Shown: piece after piece, positions 55,909 to 64,000 of the stretch
Position numbering within the stretch: position 1 is the stretch's first letter
Layout: each line of letters starts with the position of its first letter
NCBI RefSeq assembly: GCF_048771995.1
Contig: NC_133027.1
Span: 11,342,001 to 11,406,000 of the forward strand
Direction: 5' to 3'
Source: Taeniopygia guttata
Taxonomy: Eukaryota > Chordata > Aves > Passeriformes > Estrildidae
Length of the DNA: 64,000 nucleotides
The notes under the pieces: model-generated
What the model saw: the letters and a program-made list of their open reading frames with translations, nothing else
What the model was told of the DNA's origin: nothing
Database searches by the model: none
Translations under genes and position numbers: made by a program

Positions 55909-56822
55909 TGCCTTAGCGCTCTCTCTTGTCCCCCTCTCGTCCCCCCTTTCTTGTCTTCCCCTCCGTGAGGGGGGGGGAGCGCTGGCAACTTCCGTGCTTT
56001 CCGGCGAACCCTCGCGGGTATCTGCCGGTGCTGCGTGGGTTTGGGAGCGAGGCGAGTCCCGAGGCAAATAAAAGGAGAGAGACTTTTTCCCCCGCGGGCG
56101 ATATCTCGGTTTATTGCGGCTTGGTTGGGAAGGCAAAAACCGAGAAGCTGCTGCGTGCTAAGTTCGAGTTTGTCCGTGCCGCCTGGCCGATTCGGGGGCG
56201 GGGCGGCGCGCTCCGAAGCTGGCCGCGATCCAAGAGAGGCTGCGTGTGGAGCCGCAGCGCTGCAGCCGGCACGTGCGGGAGCCGCAGCGACCGCGGCAGT
56301 GGCGACGGCGGCGGTGAGGCTGCGGCAGCGATCGCAGGACAGTCCGAGGCGGCCGCGATCGCCCGGGGCAGCGGCGGCGGTTGCGGCAGTCAGGGGCCGG
56401 GCGAGAGAGAGAGCCGCGGCAGCACGCAGGAATCAGGCGGGAGAAAAAGCCCATGGGTTGGGCAGCAGCAGCGATCAGGGGCCAGGCGGGAGAAAAAGCA
56501 CCGGGGCGTCCCCAACCTGTTCTATAAGTACTGGATAGGGGAAACCCGGGGCGGCCAATGAGATAACGCCACGGGGGGACTGGGGATAGTGGGGTGCAGG
56601 GGTCCAATGGGAGATGGACAGATGGAAGGGTGCCAGGTCGTCTCCCGACCCCGCCGCGTGGCTGACAGATGGTCTGAGAGACGTAAACAGAGTGACTGGG
56701 CACTTTCTCGGGAAGGCAGACCATGGGGGGAAATGGGAGAACCCGGGGGGTCGCTACAGATCGCGAGAGGGTACATGGAATGACCTTATACATAATAGAA
56801 CATATAATAACACAATTCCACA
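55909..56822 (-). repeat. 5' LTR of the provirus
   Basis: 914 bp, TG...CA, homologous to 48,514-49,462 with scattered substitutions and several indels: it has one copy of the 37-bp motif instead of three, and an extra GC-rich segment near 56,262-56,300. Minus-strand AATAAA near 56,115-56,110. Confidence 0.93.
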
Positions 56823-57015
56823 AATAGCAATATATATATTTTAAAAGCCAACTACAACTACATCAAAAGAGATACTTACACAACTGTATACCCAGGAAAA
56901 AGAATTTCACACAGATATATGTGTGTATATGTGTATACATATATACACATATATTTAATAGCAAATATATATATATACATATATACATATACATATATCT
57001 ATATCTATATCTATA

Positions 57016-57046
<31 letters not shown>

Positions 57047-57190
57047 GTATACCAACAGAACAACATTAGTATACATAAATATAACAACATATACTAATGG
57101 AAATAAACCCATACAAATAGCAAGACACATATGGAAATATACACGGAATTATCACTGTCTATGTGCAAGTCCATGTATCTCTAAACAGAT
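56823..57190. repeat. AT-rich microsatellite-like stretch
   Basis: Runs of TATA/CATA/TCTA steps (56,919-57,050 most regular) in the right flank of the provirus. A related AT-rich stretch lies at 58,330-58,626; each is followed on its right by a copy of the same terminal exon, so the pair looks like a local duplication. Confidence 0.8.
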
Positions 57191-57294
57191 CTACAAACAG
57201 AGGGATCCCAGCTGCCCCATCTCCAAAGCCTCTCCCTCAGTCTCTTCCTCCCGTGCAGAGCAGCTCTCCTGGACAGGGATGGCAGAAGGCACAG
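57191..57294 (-). CDS. HSF-like terminal exon (intact copy)
   Basis: 104 nt after acceptor tttgcttgccag; phase 1 fits the donor at 59,330. It codes AVPSAIPVQESCSAREEETE, then GEALEMGQLGSLCL and TAG. It lies 2 kb from the previous exon, beyond its own degenerate duplicate. Confidence 0.55.
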
Positions 57295-58626
57295 CTGGCA
57301 AGCAAAGGGAACACTGAGTCAGTACGGGGACCTTTCCCTTGGCAACAGCTGCACTTCCATGAGGGAGGAGAAGATCTCAGAGCCTCCCCAGGAGGGTGAG
57401 AAGGAAAAAGCAGCCGAGCGGGCCAGGCCGTGGTGAGCGTAGCCGCGGCGGGACTGTCCCCCAGCCCCGGCAGCCCGGCACAGCCGGCACAGCTCCCGGG
57501 CCCTGCCGGCACAGCTGCCTTGCCCAAGGACAGCCCCTGTGCCAGCCGGGGCAGCTGTGCTGAGCAGCCCCAGCACGGGCAGGGCCCGCTCCTGCCCCGC
57601 CAGGCAGTGCCCGCAGCCTCAGCCCCGCCACCCTCAGCCCCACCCTGCCTCCCCGGTCCTGTGCCTCACCCGGGCTCTCTCCAGGGTGGCAGCAGCAGGT
57701 CCTCCATCCCTGCTCTTGCTGCTGGCCAGCGGCTTCTCCCTGCTGGATCCCGTCGGTCTCCGGCTGTCCTCAAGGTCTTCACTGCAGCTCTGGCAAAAGC
57801 GGAGGCTCTGGAATTACTTCCAAGGCCTGGCGGAGCTGCAGTCCCGGAGCCCTCTGTGCTCCCTGCCGGCCCCTCCATCCCCTCAGCCCCGCCATGCTCT
57901 CGGCAAAGCCCCAGCCCCCTTCAGTTTCTTCAGCCCCTCACAGTCCTCTCACCCCCTCAGTCCCTTCTGACCCTTCCTGTCCCCCTAGACCCGCCACGCC
58001 CTCGGCCTGTGCCACTTCCCTGTCACCTCAGTGCCACCATCGCCCTCGGCTGCCCCACACCCCTCAGCCCCAGCAGCACCTCAGGGTCACCGTCCCTTCA
58101 GCGTCACCGCCCCCTCGGCCCCCTCGCTCTCACCGTCCTTCAGCAGCTCCTCAGGGGACAGGGCCTGGGGCCAGCGGCAGCTCCCACTGCTCCAGGGACA
58201 CCCGGGCTCGAACTGCTGCTCCGCCCGGCCCGGCCCCAGCTCGGACCCAGCACAGGCAGAGGGGACACAGGGGGCACAGGGGAAAAGCAAGAGGTGAGGG
58301 AGGAAGCAGAGCAGAGGAAGAAGTTAAAAAGAGGCCTATACCTATACAGGCATCAATCTATGTAACTAAACTCCCATACATCAAAATAAAGATGCCTATC
58401 TATAAATGTAACTACATACACGTAAATGTAACTATACACATGTATAAATGCAACTATGGGCATCTATAACTAAAACTGCACACCTAAAAATATAAATATA
58501 TACACTTAAAGCTAAAAATAAATTAACTATTCAGATCTCTAACCCTCTAGATAGATAAATGTAACTATATAAACCTATACATACAACTACATACATAAAT
58601 GTAACTATACGCATCTATTAATATAA
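57295..58626. other. GC-rich then AT-rich intronic stretch
   Basis: 57,420-58,300 is strongly GC/Pro-codon rich and gives a 311-codon open frame on the plus strand (57,430-58,365) without domain character. 58,330-58,626 is AT-rich with repeats of 'aaatgtaactata' type. No gene supported. Confidence 0.55.
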
Positions 58627-58728
58627 CTAGAGACAGAGGAATTCTACCTGCCCGATGGTCACAGGCTCTTCCTCTGTCTCTTCCAGCCACACAGGGCAGC
58701 CCTCCTGGGGAAGTCAATCACACTGGAT
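58627..58728 (-). pseudogene. Degenerate duplicate of the HSF-like terminal exon
   Basis: After acceptor ctttgcttcccag, the sequence parallels 57,294-57,191: both share aggagrgctgc and gaagagac.gagg, and both end in LCL-stop (GQVEFLCL here, GQLGSLCL there). It has one base fewer and an in-frame TGA near its start, so it cannot code the ending. Confidence 0.6.
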
Positions 58729-59329
58729 CTGGGAAGCAAAGGAAACACTGAGTCAATATTGGCCTTTGCCCAAGTGTCCCTTGAGCACCAATTGTCCGTC
58801 CATGAGGAACTTTAAAAGATGGCCTGAAAGGCAGACTCTCACTTGGCAATTTGAAGCCTGCTCTTTAAAGAACAGGGATCCTTCCAAGTGTTCAAAACTG
58901 AACAGTATAAAGTATTTAAGTATCCTGACAGAGTCTCAGCACTCACAGTGCAAATGGCACCCAAGAGAGCTTGAAACAGAGACAGTGCCAGTGACAGAGA
59001 GACCACCGTCCTCACTGAAATGGCTGAAGGCTGCTGAGGGCTGAGTTATGAACCAAATTGGGACAGCCAGCTTGGTGATACAACTCCCACAAGGTCAGGT
59101 TTATTCCCTGCTCTCTTGCCACAGCAGAGGACTTGGTGTCAGAGCCTCTACAGAAGCATGGAGGGCAGGGCTCGGGCAGGTTGTGCCAGTGCAGGATTTG
59201 AACTAAAGGCACCGGGAAGCACCAACCCTTCAGACAAGAACTCAACTCTTCTCATCTCCCCTCCTGCCAGAGGCAGGCTCAGAGCAGCCGTCTCACACCT
59301 CTCTAAACCAATGGGGGCTCTGTCCTTAC

Positions 59330-59450
59330 CAGGCTCCTCGGGCTCTGGAGAACTGTTCCCGCAGCTCTTGGTGCCAGATGGAGTTTCCTCGGCTGCAGCT
59401 CGGTCCACAGGCTCCCCTCCTGAAGACTCAGGGACAACATTAATATTCCC
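59330..59450 (-). CDS. HSF-like exon, acidic Ser/Pro-rich
   Basis: 121 nt, acceptor tgttctttcaag, donor CCTG|GTAAGG, phase 0 in and 1 out. It codes GNINVVPESSGGEPVDRAAA, followed by a stretch ending SSPEPEEP. Confidence 0.65.
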
Positions 59451-59597
59451 CTTGAAAGAACAATAGAAAATAAGAAAATTAGAGATCATTCGGTATTTTG
59501 CTGGGATCACATCAAGGATAAGTTACTCTCCTTCTCCATGTAACAACATTGAAAAGCTCTCAGCCCAGCCTCTTCTCTTCCTCTCCAATGGGATTAC

Positions 59598-59779
59598 CTG
59601 AGCAGAGGGAGACCTTTCAGACAGGGACCTCCTGATCTCCCAAATCATTTGCTCTATGGCAAAGCCTAGATCCACTGGTGGCAATTGCTCTTCCCCAGGG
59701 GCCTTCTGCGCTGAGCTGGAGGCTGTCAATGCTGCAGCACTGCCAGGTGGAGCACTGGGGGCTGAAGTGCCTGAGGCAG
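59598..59779 (-). CDS. HSF-like exon 3' of the DNA-binding exon
   Basis: 182 nt, acceptor gattcttgcag, donor CAG|GTAATC, phase 1 in and 0 out. It codes an Ala/Ser/Pro-rich start (TSAPSAPPGSAAAL), then PVDLGFAIEQMIWEIRRSLS, a hydrophobic helix-like end. The phase joins only to the shifted frame of the preceding exon, which supports a deletion there rather than here. Confidence 0.65.
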
Positions 59780-60034
59780 CTGCAAGAATCCAAACACATT
59801 GGTCAGGCTCCACAATGTGGCTCTGGGACACAGATCTCTGTTGCTACCCTGGATCAAACATCACAGGAAGCACACAGGAAAACCAGACAGAGAACCTTCT
59901 GGCTTTCTAATAGGTTTAATAGGCTTGACAATTTTGGGCCAAGAATGACAGAGCTGACAGATCCTTATGGAAAGATACTTCAGTCACTTTTCATGACCTT
60001 TTGGAAAAGCAAGGAGCTACAGCTCTTTTCCTAC

Positions 60035-60923
60035 CTTGCGAGACAGAGGCTGGGGGCTGCTGCTCCCTGTGGAGAGGCTGGAAGCTGCCGGGCTGCATCC
60101 TGAGCAGCTCCCGGTCGACTGGAGGCAGCTGCTCTCCGTAGAGGTCCTGGAAGCGGCTGCGGGGCTGCGCCCCTGCGAGCGGCAGCAGCGGCTCCCCACA
60201 GAAACCGAGCAAGTCGGAGGGCGGGATCTGAAGCACCTCCTGCTCGGCGGGCGGCGGCCGCTGCCCATAGAACTCCTGGAAGTGGCTCGGCCCCTCCCGC
60301 CGGGCCGGCACGGGCCGGTCCCGGTGCAGCAGGTGGAAGCCGCAGGGCGGGCGCCGGGCGAGCAGCGGCTGCTCTCCGGGCGGCTGCTGGAAGCGGCCGG
60401 GCCAGGGGCTGCGCAGCTCCCGCCCGTCCGGCAGCGTCCACTCCCTGTGCAGCAGGAGGAAGCGCTGGGCGGGCGCCCGGGCGGCAGCGGCGGCCGCTCC
60501 GTGGGCAGCGGCTGGAAGCGAGCGTGCCCGCCCTGCCCGTCCGGCAGCAGCCGTGCCCCGGGGAGCTGCTGCGAGCCGCAGGGCGGGCGCCTGCGGCACT
60601 CCCGCCCCGCTGCCGGCCGCTGCCTGTTGGGCGTGCTCCGGCGCCTGACGCGGAGCAGGAGGTCGGGGCGGTCACGGCGAAAGCAGGGGTTGCTGTAGTG
60701 GAGCCAGGCCCCGGCATCGCCCGGCGCAGCTGAGCCAGCCCGGCCCGGCACCCTGCGGAAGCCGTAGCGGTGGAGCTGGCGCACGAAGCTGCGGAACTGC
60801 GTGGCCCTGAAGGGGTGCGGGGCCGGCCCCTGGGCGTCGCCCGGGCTGAGCATCTCCCGCTCAAAGAGGGAGCGGTCGATGAGCAGCCCCTGGGCCCGGC
60901 TCTCCCAGCGCATGGAGCGGACG
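60035..60923 (-). pseudogene. HSF-like exon: DNA-binding domain and repeated Pro-rich region
   Basis: After acceptor ttataacag it reads VRSMRWESRAQGLLIDRSLF, SFVRQLHRYGF and then DLLLRVRRR. Next come four to five imperfect repeats of about 42 residues with a core like FxxLHRExxPPxxxRExL...PPC (for example RFQDLYGEQLPPVDRELL). The frame is DBD-frame until about 60,465; thereafter the protein-like frame is shifted by one. Donor CGCAAG|GTAGGA. Confidence 0.75.
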
Positions 60924-62210
60924 CTGTTATAAATAAATTCACTTTCAAAGGCAAAGTTACTAATAGTTAATTATTACACTAAGCCATTATGGATTGTTAA
61001 TCAATATAATGAGGTGTTATATAATTAATGTGATAAGTTATTCAGTTAAATGTACGGTTATTTAAGTGTGTGTATATGGCTACTAAACAGAGAAATGCAG
61101 GTTAGTAATAAGGTGCAATAGTAAGAATGTTCCAGAAAAGTTACATCAAAGGGTGATGAGAGCAACTCGAACTACAATTGGGAAACCAGCCACCCAATAG
61201 GATTGCTGTATTCCAAACTGATTGGTCGGACTGCACCATCTTACAGACCTGTCAGTGAGCAAGAAAAGGACCCATCTGCAAGAGGATCCAAAGCGCACCA
61301 AGCAAGCAACCCCAAGAGACTTTAAAAATCCCTGGGTGGGACGCACCCGGGGTCTTTCAAGGGTACCTCGTGTCTGGAGAAACACCTTGTTACACGGCAC
61401 TGTTACAGTTACCTCTGGCTTTTCCCGCAGGCCCTAGGCTTACCCTGAGGCCTCCTCCTCTGTTGTTCTAGTTTTTAACAAATAGGCACATTTTTTCTAG
61501 AAGTCATCAACCTCCTTTTAATTTCATTTTGCCTGTTTACCACAATGAAATTCAGGATTTCAGCAGCAAGACAAGAGCAGGCAGCTTGGCAGGCCTCCAT
61601 CATCTCCAGTACTCACCTGCCTTGCAAATTCCTCTGGTTCCTTTAGCCATTGGCTGAACTCCTGTTCTTGACCTGAGGCCTTCTCCTATTACCTGTGAGA
61701 TTGGGACCTGTTTGCTTCTACCTGTGGCACATTCTGAGGAGGTTTAGAATGAAATGATGGACAAGAATTCCACAGAACCTGCATTTTGGATTGTTTGCCT
61801 GTTTGGTGCTTGCAGCTGTCTGCAGCAGATTTGGAGTTTGTGGTTCAGTGAGCTATACGGCCCAGAAAAGAAAAGGCTAAGCTCAGGAAAACCAGGATCA
61901 ATTCACTCAGCTCCTGCAGGCCAAAAATGAGAGTGCAGCAAATGACTGAAAAATGCAGTACTACTATGCAGCACGTATCCAGCGTGGGCATGACAGAGAT
62001 TTCAAACCCACATCCATGGAGGAATCTGACCTGGCAGGTTTCCCACAAGCCAAAGGGAGTGTTTTTTTGCAAAGGCACCAGGAGCTCAGTGTGGGACAGA
62101 GAACTTTGTCAAGAGAAGGGCTGACCTGGCAGCTGGTGGAAGTGGAGAGAACAGGCATGGGTGCACCCACACTGTGAGGGCTGCCCCAAGGGCCCCCCTG
62201 GCCATTAACA
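60924..62210. other. No gene seen; likely 5' intron or flank of the HSF-like gene
   Basis: 60,930-61,140 is AT-rich with no strong ORF. No exon with the missing first part of the HSF domain was found on the minus strand. Confidence 0.5.
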
Positions 62211-62424
62211 TGACGTGGGCACTGCCCCGTGCAGAGGACGTGTCCCTGCCATATTGCCAACATCAACACTGCTCCAGTGCCATGCAAACACATATGGGCC
62301 ATTTGTTCCTTGGCACATGACGTGGGCACTGCCCCGTGCAGAGGACATGTCCCTGCCATATTGCCAACATCAACACTGCTCCAGTGTCATGCAAATACAT
62401 ATGGGCCATTTGTTCCTCGGCATC
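62211..62424. repeat. Two-copy tandem repeat, 107-bp period
   Basis: tgacgtgggcactgccccgt begins at 62,211 and again at 62,318; the copies share gccatattgccaacatcaac and gggccatttgttcct with a few substitutions. Confidence 0.9.
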
Positions 62425-62699
62425 TTTTCCCCACTAAAAAAATCGTTCTTCCTTCAGTGAGCCCTACAATTTGCTGGTTGATGTTAGCCATGCAGTAAAT
62501 GTGCAGGAATGACAGGCATTCCAATTTAGGGAACTAGTTTTAGTCAGAAGCACTGGTGGCCAAGGTACAGGGTGTGTGGGCTTGGTGCCTGTTCTGCATT
62601 CCTCTTGGATACTTTGAGCTACGGGTTATGCACTGCAAGCAAGTTTTGTGTTGCTTTGGGACAGTGTGTGCCCTGTCAAAGGAGTCCTTTTTGTCGCCT

Positions 62700-63810
62700 G
62701 ATGCTGTTAAGGCTGTGGACAAATGCAAGCATCCTTCTCTTTCCCCTGCAATTGTAGGGTGTGCAGGCATGTGCAAGTGTCTTAATTTTGCCTTCTTCTT
62801 ATACAGTTGGCTGATTGCTGCAGGTGACCCTTTTTTTCCTCTTTGTCTTGTGTTGCCTTGTAAAAGACAACGGCAACCTGGTTCTGGGGGCAGCACGGTG
62901 GTCCGGCCTCTCCAGACCACTCGGGCTAATCGACAAAGACGCTGGCACCAATTTGGTGGACGATCGAAAAGCCTTTATTATCTCATCTCGTGGGTTTAAA
63001 TAGTCTCGGGGGTCTTTGCTACGTCAGAGGGGGGTTGTGGGGTCTCAGGGGTTAGTCGGTAGTGGAAAACTACTGCAACAGGTGTGGTCACATGCTTCTG
63101 GGGTTAATAGATAACGTGGGGCAGGGAGAAGGGGGGAAGGGTCTCTCTTTCCGTCACATCCCGTGATCTTCCGTTCGCCTGTCCCTATCTACCACAGTCT
63201 TGCACAGACTGGGGACGTGTGCAGGTGGGTTCTTTTTCCATTTTTTTCCCTGGCCTGCAGACTTGAGCAGAACAGATCAAATGATGGAGTGAATCCATAG
63301 AGCAGTTGGCAGGGCTTTCTTGTTGGTGTCATCCCACAAAGTTTTTAACGGTCTGACAGGTAAGTAAGAGATTTTTCACTGGGCCGAAACAAAACTGACA
63401 TAATGATGCCATATTTTTGGTAAAGCTCCTGCCAACAGCTTCAGCTCAAAAGGGAGTGTCTCTTGCCCAGCAGGGTGTCTGAAGGCATCCATTTTTTATC
63501 TCTGTGGTTGTAGGATCTGCAGACACATGCACGTGTCCTTTTTTCTTCCTTTTTCTTTTACACTCTGTGGATTTCTGCAGGTGTCCTTTTTTCCCGCCCT
63601 GATTTGCTGTACAACTACAGAACTCATGCAAGTGTCTTTTTGTCTTCCTTTTTTGGCACAGTCTGCAAACTTGTGCAAGCATCCATGCTTTTTCATTTAG
63701 TGGTACGGTCTGGGGACTTTTGCAAGGGTCCATTGTTTTCATCTTTTCACTGCACACTCTGGGCATTCTTGCAAACGGGTGATTTTTCTCTTTCTGTTTC
63801 ATGGTCTGTG
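62700..63810. repeat. Degenerate minisatellite, roughly 60-bp period
   Basis: A core like tgtgcaag(t/c)gtcc followed by a T-rich run recurs near 62,730, 62,770, 62,820, 63,220, 63,525, 63,580, 63,625, 63,680 and 63,720. The solo LTR at 62,851 splits it. The minus-strand open frame here (63,446-63,802) simply reflects the repeat. Confidence 0.65.
62851..63196 (-). mobile_element. Solo LTR (346 bp) with 6-bp target duplication
   Basis: Starts tgttgccttg and ends ctaccaca; flanked by GTCTTG on both sides (62,845-62,850 and 63,197-63,202). Minus-strand U3 starts TGTGGTAGATAGGG; AATAAA at 62,979-62,974. Different family from the solo LTR at 42,438. Inserted into the minisatellite. Confidence 0.9.
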
Positions 63811-63811
63811 G

Positions 63812-63984
63812 ACTGAGCAGTGTTGTTCAAATGATGGAGCGAGTCTGTAGAGCAGTCGACAGCGCTTCCTCCTTGGCGGCCCTCGCCGTACTGCCGCTGG
63901 CGCTGCCGGGCGGGCATCAGTAGCTGCGTCTTGGGCAGCATGGCCGGGCCTCGGCTCCGTCTGTCACGACTCCGGCCCCAACTC
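63812..63984 (-). other. CpG-rich window edge, possible 5' end of a minus-strand gene
   Basis: The last 130 bases are GC- and CpG-rich. On the minus strand an ATG at 63,941 opens MLPKTQLLMPARQRQRQYGE. 63,812-63,855 is a diverged copy of 63,263-63,310 (caaatgatggag motif), so repeated sequence runs into it. I do not recognise the protein, and the gene, if any, continues off the edge. Confidence 0.25.
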
Positions 63985-64000
63985 CGCTTCCGGCTCCTCT

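Larger units (their letters stand above)
48514..56822 (-). mobile_element. Betaretrovirus-like (ERVK-type) provirus, env-less
   Basis: Antisense provirus with LTRs at both ends, PBS, gag, pro-pol and polypurine tract; only 251 bp separate the pol stop from the 3' LTR, so env is absent. Both long frames are open. Class evidence: one CCHC knuckle, -1 frameshift with an A-AAA-AAC slippery site, a Lys-tRNA type PBS (TGGCGCCC) and integrase C-terminal features (WGRGYACM...WVPSKFV). The two outer flanks (CAGGGG left, AATAGC right) do not match as a target duplication. Confidence 0.95.
57191..60923 (-). pseudogene. HSFY/HSFX-like heat-shock-factor gene, frameshifted
   Basis: Minus-strand exons: 60,923-60,035 (most of the DNA-binding domain plus a repeated Pro-rich region), 59,779-59,598, 59,450-59,330, and terminal exon 57,294-57,191, with matching AG/GT junctions and phases (1, 0, 1). 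The HSF signature SFVRQLHRYGF and the YSNPCFRRDRPDLLLRVRRR block (as in HSFY YYNPNFKRGYPQLL) identify the family. The first part of the domain (F-P-x-x-L-W region) is not found; it would be in an upstream exon. A single-base deletion near 60,463 throws the first exon out of frame, so the gene is probably a pseudogene unless the base is a sequencing error. Confidence 0.7.

Noticed and set aside
57430-58365. 311-codon Pro/Leu/Ala-rich open frame
   Set aside because: Composition follows the high GC content; no recognisable motif and it is inside the HSF-like gene's intron.
60031-60954. 307-codon minus-strand frame over the HSF-like exon
   Set aside because: Ala/Arg/Gly-rich shadow frame; the true frames are the one with SFVRQLHRYGF and, after the deletion, the one with FQDLYGEQ.
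60925-61407. Possible LTR with TG...CA ends next to the HSF-like exon
   Set aside because: No target duplication (GACGC against GTTAC) and no LTR signals; treated as intron with acceptor at 60,924.
63446-63802. 118-codon Lys/Cys-rich minus-strand frame
   Set aside because: It is a translation of the T-rich minisatellite; the periodic residues follow the DNA repeat.

Overview
The window looks like nuclear DNA of a songbird (passerine). Grounds: CR1 LINE fragments, betaretrovirus-like (ERVK-type) LTR elements with 6-bp target duplications, split genes with GT-AG introns, a PAK3-like kinase (a family reported as expanded in zebra finch) and an HSFY/HSFX-like heat-shock-factor gene. Nothing bacterial is present. 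The chromosome cannot be told from the sequence; amplified genes plus many ERVs would fit a W chromosome, a germline-restricted chromosome or a repeat-rich microchromosome, but this is inference.

Layout. (1) 1-2,640: decayed antisense endogenous retrovirus (RT, nucleocapsid and capsid remnants). (2) 2,868-34,400: a tandem array whose core is eight near-identical 3,772-bp units. Each unit carries four 132-nt phase-0 exons (A, B, C, D) separated by introns of about 325 bp (A-B, C-D, D-A) and 2,269 bp (B-C, containing a CR1 fragment). The last unit ends in three divergent exons (E, F, G). I count 34 such exons, each coding a 44-residue acidic, Pro/Ser-rich module. (3) 35,909-46,020: the same reading frame continues through three coiled-coil-like exons, a linker exon and eight exons of a PAK-type kinase domain, ending in a Lys-rich tail, stop codon and AATAAA. 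The array plus 12 downstream exons sum to 5,922 nt, an exact multiple of three: 1,973 residues with no frame break. The 5' end lies left of the window or was not recognised. (4) 46,140-48,513: mostly non-coding, with one exon-like open stretch. (5) 48,514-56,822: antisense provirus with two LTRs, open gag and pro-pol, a -1 frameshift site at the gag stop, no env, and a duplicated PBS. (6) 57,191-60,923: antisense HSF-like gene in several exons with a one-base frameshift. (7) 60,924-63,984: a tandem duplication, a degenerate minisatellite, a solo LTR and a CpG-rich edge.

The main candidate for something undescribed is the kinase gene: a long 'accordion' N-terminus made of symmetrical exons arranged as a higher-order repeat. 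The units recombine with each other (all four combinations of two linked variants occur), so repeat number can change without breaking the frame. The kinase keeps most catalytic residues but has Tyr in place of the His of the HRD motif and an altered P+1 loop.
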